Below, in pieces: positions 41,714 to 50,278 of a stretch of DNA of 64,000 bases. The notes beneath the pieces are model-generated. The model was not told where the DNA came from, did no database searches, and was given only the letters and a program-made list of their open reading frames with translations. Positions within the stretch are counted from its first letter, which is position 1; every line of letters starts with the position of its first letter. The translations under genes and the position numbers were made by a program. Origin of the DNA: Streptomyces albus subsp. albus (GTDB lineage: Bacteria; Actinomycetota; Actinomycetes; Streptomycetales; Streptomycetaceae); the NCBI RefSeq assembly GCF_000725885.1, contig NZ_JODR01000019.1, forward strand, positions 75,558 to 139,557. Direction: 5' to 3'.

Positions 41714-43463
41714 ATGGAAACCGAGTCGGAACCATATGTCCGCCTCGCCAGTCTGCGCCAGCTGCACCACGTCATAGCGAAGCTCAACACCGCCCGGAGT
41801 CTCGCCGACACCCTCCAGGCCGTCGCCGACGGAGTCGTGGAGGGGCTCGGTTTCGAGATCTCGGCGGTGAATCTGGTGCGCGCGGACGGCGATCTGGTGG
41901 TGGCCGCCGTCGCCGGCAGCGCCGCCGCCGAGGCCATGATGTGCGGCCGGGTCGGCCCCCGCGACTCCTGGGAGCGCCGGCTGGCCATGGGCGAGCAGTG
42001 GGGGGCGCTCCGCTTCATCCCGTACACCGAGGGCTGGGTGCTGGACGACGACGACGTCCCGCAGTGGCACGCCCCCTCGCCCGTCCGCGAGACACCGGAC
42101 GCCTGGCACCCCATGGACCGGCTGTTCGCCCCGCTGCACGCGCCCGACGGTGAGCTGCTGGGCGTCCTGTCCGTGGACCGGCCCCGCAACGGCCGCAGGC
42201 CCGGCGCCTGGGGGTGCGAGGCCCTCCAGATGTACGCGTCGCAGGCGGCCATCGCCATCAGCAACGCGCGGCTGCGCTCCAACATGCAGCGGGCGCTGGT
42301 ACGGCTGGAGCGGGAGCAGCAGGCCCTCCGCGCCAGCGAGGAGAGCTTCCGGCAGGCGTTCGAGTACGCGCCCAGCGGGATGGCCGTCGCCGAGATGGGC
42401 GGTGACCAGCACGGCCGGCTGCTGCGGACCAACGACGCGCTGTGCCGGCTGCTGGGGCGGCCCGCCGCCGCGATGCGCCGCTACTCCTTCTCCGACCTCG
42501 TCCACCCCGACGACATCAACACCCTGATGCGGACCAGCGCGGAGGGCGGCCGGGCCGAGCTGCGGCTCGCGCGCCGGGACGGTTCGTACGTGTGGGTCTC
42601 GCTGCGCAACTCCGTCGTCGCCGACGCCGCCGACGGGCCGCGCTTCCTGCTCATCCACGTCGAGGACATCGAGGAGCGCAAGCGGCATGAGCTCCAGCTC
42701 GCGCACCGCGCGAGCCACGACTCGCTGACCGGGCTGCCGAACGCGGCGGAGCTGCGTGCCCGCCTCAGCAGCCGGCTCTGCGCGCTGCCGGGCCGGCCGG
42801 CGGCCGACGCCGAGGCGGGACCGGTCCACGGGTACGGGACGGCCGACGGTTTCCGGGACGCGGCCGGACCGGGCGGCGCCACCGATGCGGCGACCCACGG
42901 GTTCGGCGGCTTCCTGCCCTGGGACGGGGAGCAGCTGACCGGACCGCCGCCCCTCCCGGGCGGCGCAGGGTATCTCCCGTTCGGCGGCACGGGAGCGACG
43001 TCCTACCCCCCCCGAGGCCGGGCACCACGAGCACGCGGTGCCGCCCACGGGGGACGGTTCCGGGGAGAAGGGGCTGGCGGTTCTCTACTGCGACCTGGAC
43101 GGCTTCAAGGCGATCAACGACCGTTACGGCCACCACTGCGGTGACGCGGTGCTCATCGAGGTCGCCCGCCGCCTCACGGAGGGCGTGCGGGAGGACGACA
43201 CGGTCGCCCGGCTGGGCGGCGACGAGTTCGCCGTGCTGGCCGACGGTCTGGGCCCGGCGGAGGCGGAGGACCTCGCTGTACGGCTGCGCAACGCGATCAT
43301 CCCGCCGATCCATATCGACGGGATATCGGTGCGGGTGGGCGCCAGTTTCGGCATCGGCTGGGCGGGCTGCGGAATGACCGCCGACGAGGTGCTGCACTCC
43401 GCTGACCAGCGCATGTACGTGGAGAAGCGGTCGCGCTCCAAGGGGCAGCGCCGGGCGGGCTAG
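41714..43463 (+). pseudogene. cdgB: GAF-PAS-GGDEF diguanylate cyclase (CdgB-like), frameshifted
   Basis: The frame from ATG 41714 (GGGGGAGGG upstream) encodes a GAF domain (~20-195), a PAS/PAC domain (~210-325; FEYAPSGMAVAE, VHPDDINTL, IEERKRHELQ) and the first helix of a GGDEF domain (HDSLTGLPNAAEL). A low-complexity stretch then ends in eight C (43006-43013), after which the domain continues in the +1-shifted frame: LYCDLDGFKAINDRYGHHCGD, an RxxD inhibitory-site pattern (REDD), then GGDEF. With seven C the protein would be one chain of 582 residues. As given, the cyclase active site is lost. It would make cyclic di-GMP, which with BldD controls sporulation. Confidence 0.8.
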
Positions 43464-43556
43464 CACACACGGTTCCGATCGGCCACGACCGTGCCAAGAG
43501 GTTCGCCCAAGAGAGGTAGGCTCGCCCGGATACCTGACGCAGTAGGGAGTGAAGGG

Positions 43557-44555
43557 ATGAGCGCCGAGAACCACGGCACGGGTGCCACGCCGGAAGGGGG
43601 AGACGAGGACCCGTTCGCCTATCTGTACCGGCAGGAGGGCGGCGCGCAGCAGCCCGCCGCGTCCGGCCAGCAGCCCGGCGTCCCACGTCGCTCCTTCAAC
43701 CAGGTCCGCGCGGTCGGTGAGCGGCAGTACGGCTACGGCTATCCGCAGCAGCAACAGCAGGGCGGCGGCTACGGCTACCCCCAGCAGGGCTCCGGCTACG
43801 GCTATCCGCAGCAGCCGCCCCAGCCCGCCCAGCAGCCCAGCGCGCACTACGCGGCGCCCGAGACGGTGCCCGGCGGGCGTGCGGCGGCGCGGCAGCAGGG
43901 TGCCGGGCAGGGGCCGGGCCGGGGCCGGCGCAACCGGACCGGACTGCTGGTGGGGGCGATAGCCGTGGTCGCCGCTGTGGTCATCGGGATCGGTGCGGCG
44001 ATCGTCTTCAACAAGGACGAGCCCGAGGACCCGCAGGCCAAGCCGTCCGGTACCGCTCAGCAGGACGGCGGCCAGGACCAGGGCGGCGACAAGAAGGACG
44101 ACAAGCCCGACGAGAAGACCGCCCCCAAGGGCCTGCCGAAGGAGGACGCGGCCAGCCTCACCCTCGGCGGCAGCGCCACCACCTCGACGGACATCAAGGG
44201 CGCCGAGGGCCAGGGCGGGGCGTACGTCTCCGGGCTGGACCAGCCGGGCGCGTCGGCCACCTGGGAGCTGAAGGACCTGCCCGAGGGCGGCAGGTACACG
44301 CTCCATGTGCGCTACGGCGTTCCCGGCCAGGACGCGGACGCCACCCTCACCGTCAACGGCAAGGCGGAGGGGCGCCCGCTGCGGCTGAAGAACTTCGCCG
44401 GCGCCAAGAAGGGCGACTGGGAGCACGGTTGGACCAACAGCTGGTCCAACATCCAGCTCAACGAGGGCGAGAACTCCATCAAGATCTCCTGCGAGGACGG
44501 CAACAAGTGCGGCGCCGTCCTCGACAAGGTGTGGCTGGAGAAGGGCTGGGGCTGA
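43557..44555 (+). CDS. Membrane-anchored protein with carbohydrate-binding-like domain
   Basis: A 332-residue protein. The cytoplasmic N-terminus is Gln/Tyr/Pro-rich with repeats of YGYPQQ (residues ~55-95), then one helix (GLLVGAIAVVAAVVIGIGAAIVF), an acidic linker (residues ~165-195) and a beta-sandwich of about 130 residues with WELKDLPEGGRYTLHVRYGVPG and LTVNGKAEGRPL, resembling CBM35/CBM6 folds; the Cys pair in ISCEDGNKCGAV may form a disulfide. It is probably exposed at the cell surface. The start has GAAGGG adjacent. Confidence 0.75.
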   Translation: MSAENHGTGATPEGGDEDPFAYLYRQEGGAQQPAASGQQPGVPRRSFNQVRAVGERQYGYGYPQQQQQGGGYGYPQQGSGYGYPQQPPQPAQQPSAHYAAPETVPGGRAAARQQGAGQGPGRGRRNRTGLLVGAIAVVAAVVIGIGAAIVFNKDEPEDPQAKPSGTAQQDGGQDQGGDKKDDKPDEKTAPKGLPKEDAASLTLGGSATTSTDIKGAEGQGGAYVSGLDQPGASATWELKDLPEGGRYTLHVRYGVPGQDADATLTVNGKAEGRPLRLKNFAGAKKGDWEHGWTNSWSNIQLNEGENSIKISCEDGNKCGAVLDKVWLEKGWG

Positions 44556-44605
44556 GCCTCCGCCCGCCCTCCCGGGCCGCGCCCGGTTGAGGAGCCGGTG
44601 CCCGA

Positions 44606-44635
44606 AGAGCCCCGCGCCGGACGGCGCGGGGCTCT
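44606..44635 (+). terminator. Intrinsic terminator
   Basis: Perfect 13-bp inverted repeat (44606-44618 with 44623-44635), 4-nt loop, followed by TTcct. Between the CBM-like gene and the convergent sugar kinase gene. Confidence 0.85.
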
Positions 44636-44698
44636 TTCCTGTGCGCGGGGCCCCGGTCCTGTGCGGGGGCTCTGGCCTGTGCGGGGTCCCGCCAGCGC

Positions 44699-45664
44699 TC
44701 AGGGGGCGGAGGGGGCTTCGGAGGGGCGCACCCGTACGGCGGGCAGCATGCCGGTGTACGTCTCCTCGTCGAACTCGCCGGCGACCGGGGAGCGTACCGT
44801 CGCGGCGGACAGTGCCACGGCCCGCGCCAGCCGGTCGGGCCACGGCAGCCCCTCCGCCAGCCCGGACAGCAGTCCGGCGACGGCCGAGTCGCCGGCGCCG
44901 GTCGGGTTGCCCGTCAGCCGCTCGGGCACCGCGGCGCTCCACGCGCCGTCCGGGGTGACCAGCAGCATCCCGTCGGCGCCCAGCGAGGCGGCGACCGTGT
45001 GGGCGCCGCGCCGCTGGGCCGCGCGGGCGGCGCGCAGCGGTTCGGCGGTGCCGGTGATGCCGGCCAGTTCCTCCGCGTTCGGCTTGATGATGTCCGGCCG
45101 GGCGGCGAGTCCGCGGCGCAGCGGCTCCCCGCTGGTGTCCAGCAGTACGGGGACGCGTGCGGTGCGGGCCTCGCGCACCAGCGTCGCGTACGCGCCCACC
45201 GGGACGCCCGGGGGCAGGCTGCCGCACAGTGCGACCGCCCGCACCTGGCCGGCCAGCAGTTCGCGGTAGGCGGCCAGGAAGGTCTCCCACTCGTCCGGCG
45301 TGATGTGCGGGCCGGGCTCGTTCAGCTGGGTGGTGTCACCCGTGGTCTCGTCCACCACGCCGACCGTGCGCCGGGTGTTGCCCGCGACGGTCACCAGCGC
45401 GTCGGTGACGAGGGCCCGGCCGTCCGGCCCGGCCGCCTCGGCGTCCGCCGCAAGCAGGGCGCGCAGGACCCGGCCCGTCTCGCCGCCGGCGAAGCCGGTG
45501 ACGGTCGAGGGCAGGCCGAGGGCGGCCAGTACGCGGGCGACGTTGAGGCCCTTGCCGCCGGGCCGTTCGGTCACCTCGCGCACCCGGTGGGAGGCGTGCG
45601 GAACGAGATGGGGCACCCGATAGGTCAGATCGAGAGCGGCATTGAGCGTGACGGTCAGGATCAT
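44699..45664 (-). CDS. PfkB-type hexose-phosphate kinase (1-phosphofructokinase family)
   Basis: A 321-residue ribokinase-fold kinase: VTLNAALDLTY opens it, GGKGLNVARVLAALG binds the sugar, and GNPTGAGDSAVAGLLSGLA holds the catalytic Asp and anion hole. Families with this signature include 1-phosphofructokinase and tagatose-6-phosphate kinase. Next to nagA and nagK, a role in amino-sugar or galactosamine catabolism is plausible. The gene is 133 bases after nagA and has its own ribosome-binding site, so it may be the last gene of the nagK-nagA transcript. Confidence 0.85.
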   Translation of the reverse strand: MILTVTLNAALDLTYRVPHLVPHASHRVREVTERPGGKGLNVARVLAALGLPSTVTGFAGGETGRVLRALLAADAEAAGPDGRALVTDALVTVAGNTRRTVGVVDETTGDTTQLNEPGPHITPDEWETFLAAYRELLAGQVRAVALCGSLPPGVPVGAYATLVREARTARVPVLLDTSGEPLRRGLAARPDIIKPNAEELAGITGTAEPLRAARAAQRRGAHTVAASLGADGMLLVTPDGAWSAAVPERLTGNPTGAGDSAVAGLLSGLAEGLPWPDRLARAVALSAATVRSPVAGEFDEETYTGMLPAVRVRPSEAPSAP

Positions 45665-45797
45665 CTGCGTGCACCACCCTCATCCGTCGGACAACGGTTC
45701 ATCACTCACAACCCAGGAGAAAACGACACCACGGCGGAACCGACCGTGCGAGCGATCATGCCATTGGAACCGCCGCCGGGCGACCCCCCGTACCAGC

Positions 45798-46982
45798 TCA
45801 GCGGCCGTGCGGGTGCACGATCCAGGCACCGTGGCGCATGACGCCGACCAGATCGAAACTCTCGTCGAGCACCACCAGGTCGGCCAGTTTGCCCGCCTCC
45901 AGGGTGCCCACGCGGTCGGCCACGCCCAGCAGCCGGGCCGGGTTCGCGGACAGTGCGGCCACCGCCTGGGCGACCGGGATGCCGTCGACGGTCACCGCCC
46001 GCTTGAAGGCACGGTCCAGGGTGAGCGTCGAGCCCGCGATGGAGCCGCCCTCGACCAGCCGGGCCACGCCGTCGCGCACCTCCACCTCCAGGTTGCCCAG
46101 CGGGTAGCGGCCGTCGCCCATACCGGCCGCGCCCATCGCGTCGGTGATGAAGGCGACCCGCTCGGGGCCGGCCGCGCGGAACGCCAACTGGAGGGCGGCC
46201 GGGTGCAGATGGGTCCCGTCGTTGATCAGCTCGACGGTCACCCGCTCGTCCTCCAGCAGCGCGGCGACCGGGCCGGGCGCGCGGTGCCCCAGCGGCGGCA
46301 TGGCGTTGAACAGGTGGGTGGCCACCGTCGCGCCCGCCTCGACGGCCTCCAGGGTGCTCTCGTAGGTGCCGTCGGTGTGCCCGACGGCGGCGATGACACC
46401 GTTGTCGGCCAGCAGCCGCACCGATTCCAGGCCGCCCGCACGCTCCGGTGCGAGCGTCATCATCGCGGCGTGGCCGCGCGCGGCGTCCAGCAGCTTGCGG
46501 ACGTCGGCCGGGTCGGGGTCGCGCAGCAGCGACTCCTCGTGCGCCCCGCGCCGCTGGCAGGAGATGAACGGGCCCTCGAAGTGGATGCCCGCCAGATCGC
46601 CCTGTTCGACCAGTTCGCTCAGCGAACCCGCCTGGCGGGCCAGCTCGTCCAGGTCGCCGGTGACGGTGGAGGCGACCATGGTGGTGGTGCCGTGTCTGCG
46701 GTGGGTGTCGATGGCGGTCAGCGACTCGGTGTGGTCGCCGGCCGAGAAGGAGGCACCGCCGCCGCCGTGGACGTGCACGTCCACGAAGCCGGGCACGATC
46801 CAGTGGCCCGTCAGGTCCAGGGACTCGGCACCTTCGGACGCGGCGGTCCCGCCCGCTTCCCCGGTCCCTGCGACGGGTTCCACGGCGGCCAGCCGGCTGT
46901 CCTCGACCGTCAGCCGGCCGTTCTCGTGCACCCCTTCGGGCAGCACCACCCGGGCGCCCGTCAGCACCGTTCGCTTGCTCAT
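45798..46982 (-). CDS. nagA: N-acetylglucosamine-6-phosphate deacetylase
   Basis: A 394-residue amidohydrolase that removes acetate from GlcNAc-6-P, giving glucosamine-6-P, a central step of chitin and cell-wall sugar use. Metal ligands are seen in FVDVHVHGGGG, HFEGPF, GHTDG and THLFNAMPPL; the catalytic Asp lies in FITDAMGAAG. The ATG overlaps the nagK stop (ATGA), so the two are coupled. Its product or GlcNAc-6-P is the effector of DasR. Confidence 0.94.
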   Translation of the reverse strand: MSKRTVLTGARVVLPEGVHENGRLTVEDSRLAAVEPVAGTGEAGGTAASEGAESLDLTGHWIVPGFVDVHVHGGGGASFSAGDHTESLTAIDTHRRHGTTTMVASTVTGDLDELARQAGSLSELVEQGDLAGIHFEGPFISCQRRGAHEESLLRDPDPADVRKLLDAARGHAAMMTLAPERAGGLESVRLLADNGVIAAVGHTDGTYESTLEAVEAGATVATHLFNAMPPLGHRAPGPVAALLEDERVTVELINDGTHLHPAALQLAFRAAGPERVAFITDAMGAAGMGDGRYPLGNLEVEVRDGVARLVEGGSIAGSTLTLDRAFKRAVTVDGIPVAQAVAALSANPARLLGVADRVGTLEAGKLADLVVLDESFDLVGVMRHGAWIVHPHGR

Positions 46983-47998
46983 CGGTTCGCAACCTCCGCG
47001 GAGAGTAGGTCCCAGGCGAGGAGCCCCGCGCCCAGGCAGCCCGCGGCGTCACCGAGCGCCGCGGGGACGATGGCCGGGAGTGGCTGGAACGTGACCTTCT
47101 CGCGGACCGCCTCCCGGAGCGGAACGAAGAGGGTGTCACCCGCCTCGGCGAGGCCGCCGCCGATGATCAGTGTGCGCGGGTCGAGCAGCGTGATGCCCGT
47201 GACGAGGCCGGTGGCCAGCGCGTCGATCGCGTCCGCCCACACCTTGACGGCCCGCGGGTCGCCCGACTCGACGGCCTTGGCGGCGTCCGCCGCGGTCGCC
47301 TCCGGGTCGCCGCTGGCCGCGGCCCACGCCTCGCCGACGGCGGAGGCGGAGGCGAGCCGTTCCAGACAGCCGCGCTGTCCGCAGCCGCAGGGCGGCCCAT
47401 CGGGGCGTACGACGATGTGGCCGATCTCGCCCGCGCTGCCGTGCGCCCCCGGTTCGACGGTGTCGCCGATACCGATGGCGCCCGCGATGCCGGTGCCCAG
47501 CGGCAGGAACAGATAGCGGTCCACGCCCTCGCCGGCGCCGATCCGGCCCTCCGCCAGGCCCCCGGTGCGCACGTCGTGGCCGAGCGCCACCGGCAGCGGG
47601 GGCGCACCGGCGGGCCGGCCGCGGCCGAGCCGTTCGCTCAGCAGTGCGCGGAGCGGTACGTCGCGCCAGCCGAGGTTGGCGGAGAAGACGGCCACGCCCT
47701 GTGCGTCGTCCACGATGCCGGGCACGGCGACCCCGGCGGCGGACGGTTCGGTGCCGTACCGCTCCAGGCCGAGGGTGCGCAGTTCGGCGGCGAAGTCGAG
47801 GATGGCCTCGACCACGGCGTCCGGGCCGCGTTCGCGTCCGGTGGCCCGCCGCGCCTCGTGCAGCAGTTCGTTGCCGCTGCCGATGAGTGCGGCCTTCATG
47901 CCGGTGCCGCCGACGTCGAGGGCGATGACGTACCGCACGGTCCGCTCGGTCCCGGGCGGCTGGGCGGCTGCGGTGGGGTCGTCGTCACGGGTGCTCAC
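46979..47998 (-). CDS. nagK: ROK-family N-acetylglucosamine kinase
   Basis: A 339-residue ROK kinase. Phosphate loop ALDVGGTGMKAAL, catalytic Asp in VALGHDVRTGGLAE, zinc motif EIGHIVV with CGCGQRGCLE (three Cys), and IIGGGLAEAG near the end. It phosphorylates GlcNAc for NagA. GTG 47998 is preceded by the dre site at about 31 nt; a later GTG at about residue 19-20 is an alternative start, as the N-terminal ~20 residues are poorly structured. Substrate is inferred from the operon with nagA; glucokinase activity cannot be excluded. Confidence 0.88.
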   Translation of the reverse strand: MSTRDDDPTAAAQPPGTERTVRYVIALDVGGTGMKAALIGSGNELLHEARRATGRERGPDAVVEAILDFAAELRTLGLERYGTEPSAAGVAVPGIVDDAQGVAVFSANLGWRDVPLRALLSERLGRGRPAGAPPLPVALGHDVRTGGLAEGRIGAGEGVDRYLFLPLGTGIAGAIGIGDTVEPGAHGSAGEIGHIVVRPDGPPCGCGQRGCLERLASASAVGEAWAAASGDPEATAADAAKAVESGDPRAVKVWADAIDALATGLVTGITLLDPRTLIIGGGLAEAGDTLFVPLREAVREKVTFQPLPAIVPAALGDAAGCLGAGLLAWDLLSAEVANR

Positions 47999-48028
47999 GC
48001 GGGACAGTCTCCCGCGTGATCCCTGTAA

Positions 48029-48042
48029 AGGTCTAGTCCACT
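48029..48042. promoter_or_regulatory. DasR-responsive element (dre) of nagKA
   Basis: AGGTCTAGTCCACT, a close match to the dre core TGGTCTAGACCA, 31 bases upstream of nagK. DasR is released by glucosamine-6-P, so the operon would be induced by amino-sugar uptake. Confidence 0.75.
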
Positions 48043-48115
48043 CGGGGGTCTTCTTCTCCCGGCGGTTCCGCCCGCGGCCGGGAGCCGTGGCCGCGGGCGG
48101 GGCTTGCCGTCCGGC

Positions 48116-48138
48116 GTCGTAACAAATACGGTTACGAC
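48116..48138. promoter_or_regulatory. Operator 1 of the Rrf2 regulator
   Basis: Perfect inverted repeat GTCGTAAC-N7-GTTACGAC, 33 bases before the rrf2 start. The core GTAAC-N7-GTTAC recurs upstream of the SDR gene (48658-48676). Confidence 0.65.
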
Positions 48139-48170
48139 CAGACCGCGGAGCGAGGGAGGTGGAGGCCGGT

Positions 48171-48602
48171 ATGAGCGCCAACAGCAGGCTGACCATCGCG
48201 GCACACGCTCTGACCTGGATCGGGCTGTACCAGCGGCGCGGCCACGAGGTCGCCACCTCCGAACAGATCGCGACGAGCGTCAACACCAACCCGGTGGTGA
48301 TCCGCCGCCTGCTGGCCCAGCTGAGCAAGGCCGGCCTGGCCGATTCGCGGCGGGGGGCGGGGGCGGGCTGGATGCTCGCGCGGGACCTGTCGGCGATCAC
48401 CCTGCTCGACGTCTACGAGGCGGTCGAACCGGGCCCGGTCTTCGCCCTGCACCGCGCGACACCGGACCCCGAGTGCGTCGTGGGCCGCGGTATCGGGCCG
48501 GCGCTGACCGCCGTGTACGACGGCGTGGAGGCCGCCCTGCGCAGGGAATTGGCCGGGGCCACGCTGGAGGACGTACTGCGGGACATCCTGAAAGCCGCCT
48601 GA
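48171..48602 (+). CDS. Rrf2-family transcriptional regulator
   Basis: A 143-residue winged-helix regulator: LTIAAHALTWIGLY, then TSEQIATSVNTNPVVIRRLLAQLSKAGLADSRRG, the Rrf2 HTH and wing. Only one Cys remains in the region where iron-sulfur Rrf2 proteins have three, so it probably does not carry a cluster and belongs to the YwnA-like group. GGAGG lies 5 nt before ATG 48171. It faces its own operator-like repeat and is followed by an SDR/SnoaL pair with the same repeat. Confidence 0.88.
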   Translation: MSANSRLTIAAHALTWIGLYQRRGHEVATSEQIATSVNTNPVVIRRLLAQLSKAGLADSRRGAGAGWMLARDLSAITLLDVYEAVEPGPVFALHRATPDPECVVGRGIGPALTAVYDGVEAALRRELAGATLEDVLRDILKAA

Positions 48603-48613
48603 TCGGCAGGTCG

Positions 48614-48641
48614 GCGACCTCCCCTGAGAGAGGGAGGTCGC
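48614..48641 (+). terminator. Terminator after rrf2
   Basis: Perfect 10-bp inverted repeat (48614-48623 with 48632-48641) followed by ttctt, separating the regulator from the SDR transcript. Confidence 0.75.
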
Positions 48642-48657
48642 TTCTTGCCCCGGTCAA

Positions 48658-48676
48658 TGTAACCAGAATTGTTACA
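48658..48676. promoter_or_regulatory. Operator 2, SDR gene
   Basis: Perfect inverted repeat TGTAAC-N7-GTTACA, same core and spacing as the repeat before rrf2, 20 bases before the SDR start. Confidence 0.65.
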
Positions 48677-48696
48677 TCAAGGAATCGGAGAGTGTC

Positions 48697-49449
48697 ATGG
48701 GACAGCTCGACGACAAGACCGCCCTCGTCACGGGCGCCTCCAGCGGTATCGGTCTGGCGACCGCCCGCCGTTTCGCCGCCGAGGGCGCGACCGTCTACCT
48801 CACCGGGCGCCGCAAGGACGCGCTGGACGCCGCCGTCGCACAGGTCGGCCCCCGGGGCATCGCCGTACAGGGCGACACCTCGGACCTCGGCGACCTCGAC
48901 CGGCTCTTCGCGGAGATCGCGGACCGCAGCGGCGGGCTGGATGTCGTGGTGGCCAACGCCGGGGTCGGGGAATACGGCCCGCTCGGCGCGATCACCGAGG
49001 AGGAGTACGACCACACTGTCTCGATCAACCTCAAGGGCACGGTCTTCACCGTCCAGAAGGCCCTGCCGCTGCTGACGGCCGGCGCCTCGGTGCTGCTGCT
49101 CTCCTCCAGCTCGGCCCTGCGGGCCACCCCGGGCCTGGGCGTCTACGCCGCGACCAAGGCCGCGATCCGCAGCCTCGCCCGCACATGGGCCGCCGAACTG
49201 GCCGGCCGCGGAATCCGCGTCAACGCCCTCACCCCCGGCCCCGTCGGCACCCCGGGCCTGGACGAACTCCTCGCCGCCTTCCCCGACGGCGACCGGCCCA
49301 GCGCGGCAGAGCCCGCCCCGCCGACCCCGCTCGGCCGCGTCGGCCACCCCGACGAGGTCGCAGCCGCCGCCCTCTATCTGGCCGGGGGCCAGAGCACGTT
49401 CACCACCGGCGCCGAACTGTTCGTCGACGGCGGCGCCACACAGCTGTAG
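48697..49449 (+). CDS. SDR-family oxidoreductase
   Basis: A classical short-chain dehydrogenase of 250 residues: VTGASSGIGLATA, VVANAGVG, catalytic Ser in LLLSSSSALR, YAATK and the C-terminal FTTGAELFVDGG. Arg residues after the first strand (TGRRKDAL) favour NADPH. Substrate unknown. It follows an Rrf2 operator and is 42 bases upstream of a SnoaL-like gene, so both are probably derepressed together when the Rrf2 protein senses its signal. Confidence 0.9.
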   Translation: MGQLDDKTALVTGASSGIGLATARRFAAEGATVYLTGRRKDALDAAVAQVGPRGIAVQGDTSDLGDLDRLFAEIADRSGGLDVVVANAGVGEYGPLGAITEEEYDHTVSINLKGTVFTVQKALPLLTAGASVLLLSSSSALRATPGLGVYAATKAAIRSLARTWAAELAGRGIRVNALTPGPVGTPGLDELLAAFPDGDRPSAAEPAPPTPLGRVGHPDEVAAAALYLAGGQSTFTTGAELFVDGGATQL

Positions 49450-49491
49450 GCGCCGGAAACAGCGGAAGGACAACACGGAAGGACAAGGACG

Positions 49492-49944
49492 ATGGCAACG
49501 GAAGCAACAACGGCAGCGGAAGCGACGGCGGCGGCGGGCACGTGGAGCGCGCGGGCCGTGGCCGAGAAGTTCGTGGAGCGCCTCGGCAGGCAGGACCCCG
49601 AGGGCATCCAGGAACTGTTCGCCGAGGAGATCGACTGGTACGTACCCGGCAACGACGCGCTGCCCTGGACCGGGCGCCGCACCCGCCGGGAGGAGGTCGC
49701 GCCGTACTTCACCACGATGTGGCCGCACTTCGTCCCCGGCAGGAGCGAGGTCGCACTGGAGCGCGTCGTCGTCGACGGCGGTGACGTGGTGCTGCTGGCG
49801 GTCTGGACGCACACCGTCGCGGCCACCGGGAAGGAGTTCACCACACCGGCGGCCATGCACCTGGTGGTCGAGGACGGCCGGATCGTCCGTATGCACCTGT
49901 ACGAGGACACGCTGACCGTCGCCGCGGCGTTCGACGCCGGCTGA
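49492..49944 (+). CDS. SnoaL/NTF2-like protein
   Basis: A 150-residue cone-shaped alpha-beta-barrel protein: AEKFVERLGRQDPEGIQELFAEEIDWYVPG is the first helix-helix-strand unit, ending in VVEDGRIVRMHLYEDTL. Such folds act as isomerases, cyclases or dehydratases, or only bind ligands; catalytic residues are not evident. An Ala/Thr-rich N-terminal tail of ~15 residues precedes the core. AAGGAC lies upstream of ATG 49492. Second gene of the Rrf2-controlled unit. Confidence 0.85.
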   Translation: MATEATTAAEATAAAGTWSARAVAEKFVERLGRQDPEGIQELFAEEIDWYVPGNDALPWTGRRTRREEVAPYFTTMWPHFVPGRSEVALERVVVDGGDVVLLAVWTHTVAATGKEFTTPAAMHLVVEDGRIVRMHLYEDTLTVAAAFDAG

Positions 49945-50278
49945 CCGCAGGGTGCCCGGGGAACCCGCGTGGCCCGGCGGGCCGGTCCGGTCCGGTCCGG
50001 GCCACGCGGACCGAGTACGCGGAGTAGGCGCCGATCGGCTTCGCACGGTGGGGAGTTGGCCGTTTCCCGAGCGGTGCGAGGTGTTCCGTGTCCGGACTTG
50101 TTCGAAGATCTCGAACGGAAGCCAACCTGATTCCGTACCGGTATCCGGCACCTGTAGACGTTGCGGGCGTGGTGGAGGGAGACTCCCGCCCAACGGGCCG
50201 GGGTTGATGGTGCCAAAGGGGGCTTGGGGTGCCAGGGGGCTCACAGCATGATCTGAGGGTTCGCAGGGTCGAGGGGTA
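49945..50278. other. Intergenic region upstream of the sugar-binding protein gene
   Basis: 334 bases with no gene. It contains the 17-bp dyad at 50100-50116 and a short ggtccggtccggtcc repeat at about 49982-49997. Confidence 0.4.
50100..50116. promoter_or_regulatory. Candidate operator upstream of the sugar-binding protein
   Basis: GTTCGA-N5-TCGAAC, a perfect 6-bp inverted repeat 163 bases upstream of the start. The half-site order is opposite to a LexA box, so a sugar regulator is more likely. Confidence 0.4.

Noticed and set aside
50100..50116. LexA/SOS box
   Set aside because: Half-sites are in the order GTTCGA...TCGAAC, opposite to the actinobacterial SOS box, and the downstream gene is a sugar-binding protein.
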